A stretch of DNA of 5,447 nucleotides from Anaerolineae bacterium (GTDB lineage: Bacteria; Chloroflexota; Anaerolineae; Aggregatilineales; Phototrophicaceae), in NCBI GenBank assembly GCA_025454675.1, contig JALONZ010000181.1, positions 1 through 5,447 of the forward strand. The letters are read 5' to 3'. Below the pieces are notes generated by a model, which was not told the DNA's origin, made no database searches, and worked only from the letters and a program-made list of their open reading frames with translations. Below, one piece after another: positions 1-5,447 of the stretch. Both the position numbers and the translations under genes were made by a program. Position 1 is the stretch's first letter; each line of letters begins with the position of its first letter.

Positions 1-2114
1 TGATTGGTGGCAATCACCCCGTATTGGCTGGCTTTTTGATAATCCCGCGCCTGATACCAATATTCCGTAAGCGGTGTAGCACGACTAGCATCATCGGGAT
101 ACACCGTTTCGATGGCAGTGGCTAATATCTCCGCAAGGCATTTGCGTTCATCATTGGGCAGATGGTCTAGCAAATATTCGCGCAATTTATCATGACTAAA
201 CCGAAATTCACCATCGGCACTATCCAAAATGGCGGCATTCGTACACGCCGTCAGCCAATGGTCAACATCGGTGGCTTGCGCCGATAAGCCTTGTTCGCGC
301 CATATCAGGACGATTTGATATAACACCTCTAAATCGAGTTGTCTGCCTTCGATGGCGGCAATTTTGAGCAGGCGTTGCGAGACCTCATCTTGTGGCGCAC
401 GGCTGAGGCGACGTTGAATCACTTGCTCAATCCCGCCTGCAAACACACTACGCGGAAGCGCCTCTTGACCCACACGGCTCAGGCTACCCGCCTCTTCTGC
501 CAAAACGCGCATGACTTCCACGATGAAAAAGGTATTGCCTTCGGTTTCGCGTTCTATCAGGCTCAGGATTTGCGGATTATTGCCATTTTCACCCAGCATC
601 GCCACGCTCAACGCGCGGATGTGGTCGGTATCCAACCGTCCCAAACGCAATAGGGTCATATTGTCTAGGGCTTGGGGCAAATTGGGCGCTTCATCATCTC
701 GATAATTGCCAATGATGAGCATGGGCAAGTTCTCGATGTGATTGAGCAAATTCTGGAGGGGTGTGATACCTTCCTGCGCCCATTGCAAATCTTCTAGGAT
801 GAGGACAATCGGTGTTTTTTGGCGTTTGAACACCCCGACTAAGGTCGCAATCAGGCGTTCTTGTTGGGCTTGCCCTTCTAATGGGGATAGCTTGGGAATA
901 TCTGCCCCGCATAATTCATCTAAATCGGGGACAATTTCTTTTAAGATGGCGATTTCGGCAGGGTCTAAATCGGCGGAGAGTGCCAATCGGCGCATGGGGT
1001 CACGCCACAGTTGATAGGGCAACCCACCATCCACGACTGACTGCCCGCGCAATACCAGCGCCCCTTCCACCATCGCGCGGATGCGAACTTCATCCACCAA
1101 GCGCGACTTGCCCACCCCACTCTCGCCACCTATCAACCACGCCGAACCTGTTGGCAAGTCGGCTTTCATCATTTGCCCAAGCGCGTTGCGTAATTGGCGG
1201 ATTTCTGTATCGCGCCCCACAAATTTGGCGGCTTGCAAAAAGCCTTCGCGCATGGTGGCGGATTCTGTCGGTGTGGGGAGCGATACGGCGCTACATAAGG
1301 CATGAATGGCGGCATCAGCCGATGGATACCGATTTTGCGGATTTTTATCCAGTAGTCGCGCAATGACAGACGCAATATCGTGGTCTAAGCCGTTCAAATC
1401 GGGTTGTTGATTCAAAATGGCGTTCAGCAGTTGCGCCATCGTTTTGACGATATACGGATGCCGTCCTAAAAATAATTCACAGGCAATCACGCCCACCGCG
1501 TATAAATCCGATTCCACCGTTGCAGGGGTATCATTGAATAATTCAGGCGACATATAAGTGAGTGTACCCGCCGCCATTTCGCCCGCATTGGTGGATGAGC
1601 TATACGCTTCGAGTGCCAAGCCAAAGTCCAACACTTTGACGACACCATCGGTTGTGACCAACACATTGGCAGGCTTTAGGTCACGATGAATCACCCCGCG
1701 CCGATGCAAATAGGCAAGGGCTTGGAGCATTTGCACCAATAACCCAATTTTGCCTTCTACCGATTTGGATTTGCCGAATTGGTCAATCGGTTTGGCATCG
1801 GTGAGCAAATCCATCGTGAAATAAGGATGACGCGCGTCCGTGCCTGTTTCGATATGACTTTCAAACCCATAATCCAACACCGCCACAATATTCGGATGGC
1901 GCAATCCCGCCAATGTGCGAAATTCCCGCGCGATGGCAAGCCGAACATCATGACTATCTTGTGAAGTTGGGTCGAGTGCATTGGGGGTTAGGCGAACCCG
2001 TTTGAGCGCCACCGTTTTATTCGTCAGGCGGTCTGTCGCACGATGCACACTGCCCATCCCCCCCGCACCGAGTTGGTCATGTAACAAATACCGATTCGCA
2101 AATAGGGTGTTCAC
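1..2114 (-). CDS. Ser/Thr protein kinase fused to STAND/AAA ATPase (PknK-like), 3' end outside window
   Basis: The frame is open for 704 codons and runs off the left edge, so the C-terminus is missing. Residues about 8-275 form a complete Hanks-type kinase: glycine loop GAGGMGSV (16-23), lysine K38, helix-C glutamate E64, HRD (143-145) with N150, DFG (163-165), SPE (189-191) and D203. From about 298 (FVGRD) a STAND/AAA_16 ATPase follows: Walker A GESGVGKS (330-337), Walker B ending in ED (441-442), the YRDDE motif (471-475) and a GNTFF motif (526-530). Residues about 637-704 look like the start of the TPR-type sensor region usual in this family. No membrane segment is visible, so it is probably cytoplasmic. 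Such proteins phosphorylate Ser/Thr on partners, with the ATPase/TPR part thought to sense a ligand; the signal here is unknown. The GTG start at 2114 is chosen because GAGGG lies 6 bases upstream. A second in-frame GTG at 2147 lacks a good ribosome site. Confidence 0.93.
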   Translation of the reverse strand, partial: MNTLFANRYLLHDQLGAGGMGSVHRATDRLTNKTVALKRVRLTPNALDPTSQDSHDVRLAIAREFRTLAGLRHPNIVAVLDYGFESHIETGTDARHPYFTMDLLTDAKPIDQFGKSKSVEGKIGLLVQMLQALAYLHRRGVIHRDLKPANVLVTTDGVVKVLDFGLALEAYSSSTNAGEMAAGTLTYMSPELFNDTPATVESDLYAVGVIACELFLGRHPYIVKTMAQLLNAILNQQPDLNGLDHDIASVIARLLDKNPQNRYPSADAAIHALCSAVSLPTPTESATMREGFLQAAKFVGRDTEIRQLRNALGQMMKADLPTGSAWLIGGESGVGKSRLVDEVRIRAMVEGALVLRGQSVVDGGLPYQLWRDPMRRLALSADLDPAEIAILKEIVPDLDELCGADIPKLSPLEGQAQQERLIATLVGVFKRQKTPIVLILEDLQWAQEGITPLQNLLNHIENLPMLIIGNYRDDEAPNLPQALDNMTLLRLGRLDTDHIRALSVAMLGENGNNPQILSLIERETEGNTFFIVEVMRVLAEEAGSLSRVGQEALPRSVFAGGIEQVIQRRLSRAPQDEVSQRLLKIAAIEGRQLDLEVLYQIVLIWREQGLSAQATDVDHWLTACTNAAILDSADGEFRFSHDKLREYLLDHLPNDERKCLAEILATAIETVYPDDASRATPLTEYWYQARDYQKASQYGVIATN

Positions 2115-2125
2115 AAAATACCCTC
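2115..2125 (-). promoter_or_regulatory. Ribosome binding site that decides the kinase start
   Basis: On the minus strand GAGGG (2125 to 2121) is followed by TATTTT and then GTG. This is a good Shine-Dalgarno core at normal spacing. The competing GTG at 2147 is preceded only by GAACAG. Confidence 0.6.
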
Positions 2126-2154
2126 GCTCACTCTCTGAAAAGCCCACCTGTTCT

Positions 2155-2183
2155 ATGATAACACATTTTGGGGGATTTGTCTT
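2155..2183 (-). promoter_or_regulatory. Possible promoter for the kinase gene
   Basis: On the minus strand AAGACA (2183 to 2178; 4 of 6 bases match the -35 consensus) is separated by exactly 17 bases from TATCAT (2160 to 2155; 5 of 6 match the -10 consensus). Transcription would begin near 2148. That would leave a leader of about 34 bases before the GTG at 2114 and make the upstream GTG at 2147 unusable. The call rests on hexamer matching only. Confidence 0.33.
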
Positions 2184-2187
2184 TCAT

Positions 2188-2213
2188 TAGAACAATTTAC
2201 TAGAACAATTTAC
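2188..2213. repeat. 13-bp perfect tandem duplication over the hydrolase stop codon
   Basis: TAGAACAATTTAC occurs at 2188-2200 and again directly at 2201-2213. On the minus strand the first copy met by the ribosome encodes the last residues, K-L-F, and contributes the TAG stop; the second copy follows as non-coding DNA. The junction creates consecutive in-frame stops, TAG then TAA (2202 to 2197). It looks like a slippage duplication. Confidence 0.9.
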
Positions 2214-3015
2214 TCGGTAATGCGTCTTTCAAAAATCCCTTGACCTGATAATAAAAAACATCCGATGCTTCTAGGTGGGGCAAATGGCGTGTGTTGCTGA
2301 TGAGCGACAATTTGGCGTGGTCAATCCGCCCCTGAATTTGCTTTGCCACCTCAACCGATACAATCGCATCTTCTTCGCCCCATAATAACAATACAGGCGC
2401 TTTGGGAATGCGTTTTTGGGGCGATTGTCCTGTGGCTAATCCGCGCATGAGTAATGCCAAGCCAGCGCGGTCTTGGCGCACTTCTCGCGCAAAATCTTCT
2501 GTGACGAGCGATTTATCTGAAAATAATGTCTCTAAACGTGATTGATTATATTCGGATTTGGCGAGGCGCTTAAAAATCATCTTGCCAATCACGGGCATTT
2601 TTGCCAACAACTTGCCAAGCGGTGGGATGCTAGGAATCGCGCCCCCATTCACCAACACAACGGCGAGGGCATAACTGGGGTGTGTGGCGGCAAAAATCCG
2701 CGCGGCTAATGCACCATACAAATTGCCGATGAGGACAACTTTATCCAACCCTAACGCATCCAGCACATCCTTCACCCATGTGGCGAGTGCATCGGCATGG
2801 ATGGGCGAAATGGGTTCACTACCACCAAAACCGGGCAAATCTACTGCCACCACATAATAATCTTCGGCAAATTGGGGCATCACTTCTGCCCATTGCACCT
2901 TAGCCGAGCCAAACGCGCCATGCAACAAAAAAATGCAGGGTTTATGTGCCTGCCCCATCTCAAAATACCGCACCGATTTGTTGTTCACTTTGATGAATTG
3001 TTCGTCCATGCTCAT
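2200..3015 (-). CDS. Alpha/beta-hydrolase-fold protein lacking the nucleophilic serine (probable pseudoenzyme)
   Basis: The 271 residues match a full-length alpha/beta hydrolase of the meta-cleavage-hydrolase/esterase type. The oxyanion-loop motif HGAFGS is at 32-37, the strand-4 motif DLPGFGGS at 59-66, a cap region at about 126-195, the acid D216 in WGEED, and the base H244 in RHLPHLE. The nucleophile elbow, normally G-x-S-x-G, reads GNLYG (97-101), so leucine 99 sits where serine should be. Its codon TTG (2721 to 2719) is one transition from TCG serine. The rest of the frame is intact, so it may be a non-catalytic binding protein, a recently inactivated enzyme or a sequence error. The ATG at 3015 overlaps the upstream stop as ATGA. 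The in-frame ATG at 3009 has GAGG at better spacing (7 bases) and may be the real start. There is no signal peptide, so it is cytoplasmic. The substrate cannot be told. Confidence 0.9.
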   Translation of the reverse strand: MSMDEQFIKVNNKSVRYFEMGQAHKPCIFLLHGAFGSAKVQWAEVMPQFAEDYYVVAVDLPGFGGSEPISPIHADALATWVKDVLDALGLDKVVLIGNLYGALAARIFAATHPSYALAVVLVNGGAIPSIPPLGKLLAKMPVIGKMIFKRLAKSEYNQSRLETLFSDKSLVTEDFAREVRQDRAGLALLMRGLATGQSPQKRIPKAPVLLLWGEEDAIVSVEVAKQIQGRIDHAKLSLISNTRHLPHLEASDVFYYQVKGFLKDALPSKLF

Positions 3016-3356
3016 GCCTCACTCGGTGCGGTGATGAATTGATGTTGAATCAGCCACTCGGTTAATTCGCGGATATTCGGCTCAGTAATCATCGCGCCCC
3101 GATTCACCCCACGCGGTGTATCACCTTTGGGCAAATAAGCAGGCGCTTCGTATGGCACAATCTCCCCCTTGTTGGCGATGACCAATGTCGGGACAGATAA
3201 AAAGCCCGTCCATTCTTCCACGCGCTGACGTGCCACCTTATCGTGGTCAATAAAAATTTCACGATACGGGACTTGATAATCATCCAAGACACGCTTGGCG
3301 AGGGTCATCATCGGGCAACCAGAGGAGCGACTATACATAATCAGTTCTTTATCCAT
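3012..3356 (-). CDS. Glutaredoxin-like thioredoxin-fold protein with a single-cysteine CPMM site
   Basis: The 114 residues fit a small glutaredoxin. A beta strand (LIMYSRSS, 5-12) leads into the active site G-C-P-M-M (13-17), a helix follows, and the cis-proline motif SVPTLVI lies at 54-60 (P56). The second active-site cysteine is replaced by methionine and C14 is the only cysteine in the protein. Any thiol chemistry must therefore be monothiol (glutathionylation, or cluster or partner binding) rather than a CxxC disulfide cycle. After the fold comes an extra segment of about 35 residues with PRGVNRGAMI (81-90) and a final helix. I recall similar tails in Chloroflexus-type homologues. The start is supported by a GGCGGA element just upstream of ATG. 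It overlaps the hydrolase gene by 4 bp, so the two are probably translated together. The physiological partner is unknown. Confidence 0.85.
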   Translation of the reverse strand: MDKELIMYSRSSGCPMMTLAKRVLDDYQVPYREIFIDHDKVARQRVEEWTGFLSVPTLVIANKGEIVPYEAPAYLPKGDTPRGVNRGAMITEPNIRELTEWLIQHQFITAPSEA

Positions 3357-3374
3357 AATATCCGCCTAAATTTT

Positions 3375-3427
3375 TTATCTCTCAATTTTGAGCCATATTA
3401 TAACGCGAGTGGCACACTTTGAGATAA
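3375..3427. repeat. Short inverted repeats around the internal promoter
   Basis: TTATCTC (3375-3381) and its complement GAGATAA (3421-3427) flank the TATAAT element. Inside them lies the dyad CTCAA-TT-TTGAG (3381-3392), at the expected transcription start. These could be operator half-sites. The 2-base centre of the dyad is too short for an RNA hairpin. The outer arms have a 39-base loop and no clean U-tract follows, so a terminator is unlikely. In such AT-rich DNA, chance is a real alternative. Confidence 0.3.
3397..3425 (-). promoter_or_regulatory. Possible promoter for the glutaredoxin-like/hydrolase pair
   Basis: On the minus strand a perfect TATAAT (3402 to 3397) stands in the gap between the GNAT and glutaredoxin-like genes. 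The hexamer 17 bases upstream is ATCTCA (3 of 6 match the -35 consensus), and a better TTGTTA lies 22 bases away, too far. Transcription would start near 3390, about 34 bases before the ATG. The weak -35 may mean help from an activator, or readthrough from the upstream genes. Confidence 0.38.
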
Positions 3428-3435
3428 CAATCTTG

Positions 3436-4194
3436 TTACCACCAACCAAATAACCGATATTGCTTGAGGTCATAACCCAATTTGCGAGCGAGTGCTGTGG
3501 AAGCGATATTTTGTGTGGCACAATTCCAATAGGTACGATAGCCGCGCTTTTCCGCTTCATGAATCACATACGCGCAAGTGATGGTCGCAAATCCGCGTTT
3601 GGCATACGCCTCGCGGGTATTCACCCCCATTTCAATCACGCCATTATGTGATATACCTGCGAATGCCTCGCACACAATTTCATCACCTTGCATCAAGCAA
3701 TAACCAAATCCTTTTTGCAAGGCGAGTTCGGATGACCCAAACATCTCCGAATAAAATTGATAATCTTGGATGCGTGTGAATAACTCTGCATCCACCATTT
3801 TGACTGTAAAACCGTCTGGAATGGGGGTCATCAAACGGGTAATATCGCCTGTGCGAATATCCGATTCCCACACCAAGCCATCATACATTGTAGGCGGAAA
3901 GTGACTGGTCAACCCGTCATCATCTGCCCAAAAACCATATAAAACTTCACCGAATGGACGACGTTCTTCCACCAATTGCGCTAATACACCTTGTGGAAAT
4001 TGTCCATCGGGGTGAAATGTGCCAAACGTTAATTCTTGAACCAAGCCCCATGTGGGGTTTTGGATGTCATCTGTCCATATTTTGCCAACCATATCCCCCG
4101 CTAATACGGCAAAGCATCGCAAACTGGCGGGTGTTTGTGGTCGGAATAACTTGCGTAAATTGTCTGTTACTTGATTCGATTCAAGTTGAATCAT
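3436..4194 (-). CDS. GNAT-family N-acetyltransferase
   Basis: This 252-residue protein has a GNAT catalytic core in its C-terminal half. A beta strand (GVIEMGVNT, about 185-193) is followed by the acetyl-CoA-binding turn and helix AYAKRGFATI (196-205; R200-G-F-A fits the R/Q-x-x-G-x-G/A motif). The closing motif is YWNCATQN-IASTALARKLGY (222-241), where N229 and LARKLGY match the conserved N-x-x-S-x-x-L-A-x-K-L-G-F signature. The N-terminal half (1-150) is a separate region, as in the longer two-part GNAT proteins of the GNAT_acetyltr_2/ZmaR-like kind. The family moves an acetyl group from acetyl-CoA to an amine; the substrate cannot be inferred. There is no signal or membrane segment, so it is cytoplasmic. 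AAGGA lies 7 bases before the ATG. It begins 13 bp after the amidase stop, so the two are very probably co-transcribed. Confidence 0.87.
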   Translation of the reverse strand: MIQLESNQVTDNLRKLFRPQTPASLRCFAVLAGDMVGKIWTDDIQNPTWGLVQELTFGTFHPDGQFPQGVLAQLVEERRPFGEVLYGFWADDDGLTSHFPPTMYDGLVWESDIRTGDITRLMTPIPDGFTVKMVDAELFTRIQDYQFYSEMFGSSELALQKGFGYCLMQGDEIVCEAFAGISHNGVIEMGVNTREAYAKRGFATITCAYVIHEAEKRGYRTYWNCATQNIASTALARKLGYDLKQYRLFGWW

Positions 4195-4207
4195 GATAGT
4201 TTCCTTT

Positions 4208-5305
4208 TTACGGCGCGGGGGATGTTGGCACGATGCTATTCGGGTTCAAATAGCAAATAATCCCTTCCACCACCGCGTCCGCTAATAATTCGGGGTCATC
4301 GGTTAAAATGGCGCGGTCATCACGCATAAATCCGAGTTCCAAAATTGTCCCTGGCGTATTCAGGTCTATCTCACGGAAAATATGATAATCGGTCATATCT
4401 CGCGTCAGACCAAATCGGCGTACCAGCCCCGTCCTTGCACCATAAGCCTGTGCGATACATTCCATCAGCCGACTATCCAGTCCATCTTGCGGACGCGCTT
4501 CGGAAATGGCGACCAAAAAGCCACTTGCACCGCCATAATCACGGCAATCATTGGCATGAATCGAGACCAGCGCATCCGCCACATAATTGGCAAGGCGCGA
4601 ATCAAATTCTTCTAACAGGTCTACGGTGTATCCCAACTCACGCAATTGCACCACCACCCGACTGGCAACATTATAATTAATCGAATTTTCGGTGAGTCCA
4701 TCGGGACAGACGGCACCAGGGTCATTTTGCGGTCCGCGATGCCCCGATACGATGCCGATGCGCCGTAAAAAATTCGGTGTGGCGATGATAGTCGCGGTGG
4801 GTGTGGGTTCTAATAAGGAAACCGAATTGCTGTTGCTGGCTTGAGCATCAATCTGCCCCAATTCTTGGCGCAAGCGCCGATTTAGTGCCTCTGGGGATGT
4901 CCCCCAACTGAGGATGGTGGCAATCAACCCACCCGAAATCAGGACGAGTAACCACGCGCTGATGAATCCGCCGACCATGCTCCCGCGCCGAATTTTGCGT
5001 TGCGTATGACGGCGTTGGATACGGCGAATGCGTTCCGCTTCGAGTGCGACGGCGCGTCTGCGTTCTTCTGGGGTGTTATACAGGGGTTTAACGGGCGGTG
5101 GCGCAACTTTTTCTGTCGGTTGCGGTTCTGTAGCGATTTGGGATGTGGGCGCATCTATATCATCATCCTCATCATCAAACTGCGGACGATTTTTAGAGGC
5201 GGCACGGCGCATCATCTCCATAAAAACAACCGATGCAGGCGCATGGCGCGGGGCTTCTTCCTCTGCGGGTGGTTGGGTATTTTCGTCTTGGGGTTGGTCG
5301 GACAT
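4208..5305 (-). CDS. Membrane-anchored N-acetylmuramoyl-L-alanine amidase (Amidase_3)
   Basis: The 365-residue protein has three parts. Residues 1-108 are a cytoplasmic tail, first acidic and proline-rich (DDEDDDID at 44-51), then strongly basic (78-108). One membrane helix spans about 109-134, and arginines before it place the N-terminus inside. After a Ser/Thr/Pro linker, residues about 183-355 are a zinc amidase domain outside the membrane. The zinc ligands are H189 (SGHRG), E206 (LTEN) and H250 (SIHAN), and the catalytic glutamate is E323 (LELGFM), so it should be active. The family cleaves the amide bond between N-acetylmuramic acid and L-alanine in peptidoglycan, acting in wall turnover or cell separation. 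There is no cleavable signal peptide or obvious wall-binding repeat, and the long cytoplasmic tail is unusual. AAAGG stands 5-6 bases before the ATG. It is the first gene of the visible cluster. Confidence 0.92.
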   Translation of the reverse strand: MSDQPQDENTQPPAEEEAPRHAPASVVFMEMMRRAASKNRPQFDDEDDDIDAPTSQIATEPQPTEKVAPPPVKPLYNTPEERRRAVALEAERIRRIQRRHTQRKIRRGSMVGGFISAWLLVLISGGLIATILSWGTSPEALNRRLRQELGQIDAQASNSNSVSLLEPTPTATIIATPNFLRRIGIVSGHRGPQNDPGAVCPDGLTENSINYNVASRVVVQLRELGYTVDLLEEFDSRLANYVADALVSIHANDCRDYGGASGFLVAISEARPQDGLDSRLMECIAQAYGARTGLVRRFGLTRDMTDYHIFREIDLNTPGTILELGFMRDDRAILTDDPELLADAVVEGIICYLNPNSIVPTSPAP

Positions 5306-5329
5306 ACACGCCTTTACAATTTTATCGGA

Positions 5330-5358
5330 TTTATACAGACAAACAGATATTGCCCCAA
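5330..5358 (-). promoter_or_regulatory. Candidate promoter for the amidase-led cluster
   Basis: On the minus strand TTGGGG (5358 to 5353) is followed after 17 bases by TATAAA (5335 to 5330; 5 of 6 match the -10 consensus). Transcription would start near 5323, giving a leader of about 18 bases that contains the AAAGG ribosome site. The -35 matches only 3 of 6 bases, so this is a moderate call. Confidence 0.4.
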
Positions 5359-5422
5359 TACACCATCATTGGAGCCCGTTTTATCGTGATTGGTAACAGC
5401 TTCTCCGTGTTTTATTGTAGCG

Positions 5423-5428
5423 TATAAT
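5423..5428 (+). promoter_or_regulatory. Isolated TATAAT on the plus strand near the right edge
   Basis: A perfect -10 hexamer reads rightward in the gene-free segment 5306-5447. No good -35 lies 16-18 bases upstream. It could serve a divergent gene beyond the window, but a chance match is about as likely. Confidence 0.2.
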
Positions 5429-5447
5429 GTCTGTTTTGGGCTACCCG

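Noticed and set aside
339..1305. Several plus-strand open frames of 64-104 codons at the left
   Set aside because: All are antisense to the ATPase region, whose Walker A, Walker B and YRDDE motifs fix the true frame.
881..1366. 161-codon plus-strand open frame opposite the kinase gene
   Set aside because: It lies wholly opposite a well-supported kinase-ATPase frame. Its translation is low in recognisable structure and it has no family motif.
2115..2147. Kinase start at the upstream GTG (2147), adding 11 residues
   Set aside because: Poor ribosome site. The candidate promoter would start RNA almost on this codon, and the 2114 start already leaves a normal short lead before the kinase fold.
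2200..3015. Annotating the hydrolase as a pseudogene
   Set aside because: The frame is full length with no frameshift or early stop. Only one catalytic residue differs, so an intact non-catalytic protein is the fairer call.
3375..3427. Rho-independent terminator after the GNAT gene
   Set aside because: The dyad has a 2-base centre, the outer arms have a 39-base loop, and no U-tract follows on the minus-strand transcript.
4345..4680. 111-codon plus-strand open frame opposite the amidase domain
   Set aside because: The opposite strand encodes all amidase catalytic residues. This translation is rich in His/Pro/Arg and matches nothing.
5000..5396. Two overlapping plus-strand frames of 122 and 129 codons crossing the amidase start
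   Set aside because: They are mutually overlapping and antisense to the amidase tail. Their length follows from the biased codons of the Arg/Asp-rich tail.

Overview
The window is a stretch of bacterial chromosome, roughly half GC. All five genes lie on the minus strand, so the reading order runs from the right edge to the left edge. Gene content points to a Chloroflexota bacterium, perhaps Anaerolineae-like: a Ser/Thr kinase fused to a STAND-type ATPase, a short one-cysteine glutaredoxin-like protein of a kind I associate with Chloroflexus relatives, and a membrane-anchored amidase with a long cytoplasmic tail. This placement is inference from recognised protein styles; no rRNA or marker gene is present. 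I see no mobile element, CRISPR array, tRNA or phage gene.

Layout in transcription order. (1) Bases 5306-5447 hold no gene but contain a plausible promoter and the ribosome site for the first gene. (2) 5305-4208 encodes a type II membrane N-acetylmuramoyl-L-alanine amidase (Amidase_3) with all its zinc and catalytic residues. (3) After 13 bp, 4194-3436 encodes a GNAT-family acetyltransferase. (4) A 79 bp gap contains a perfect TATAAT -10 element and two short inverted repeats. (5) 3356-3012 encodes a glutaredoxin-like protein with a single cysteine (CPMM). (6) Overlapping it by 4 bp, 3015-2200 encodes an alpha/beta-hydrolase whose nucleophilic serine has become leucine. (7) After 85 bp with a possible promoter, 2114 to beyond base 1 encodes the kinase-ATPase protein; its C-terminus lies outside the window.

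The close spacing suggests one or two operons: amidase-GNAT, then glutaredoxin-like-hydrolase, then the kinase, which may have its own promoter. The proteins do not form a pathway I recognise. The amidase remodels the cell wall outside the membrane, while the kinase is a cytoplasmic signalling protein. A functional link between them is possible but only inferred. The most notable points are the apparently dead but otherwise intact hydrolase, its translational coupling to a one-cysteine thioredoxin-fold protein, and a 13-bp tandem duplication exactly over the hydrolase stop codon.
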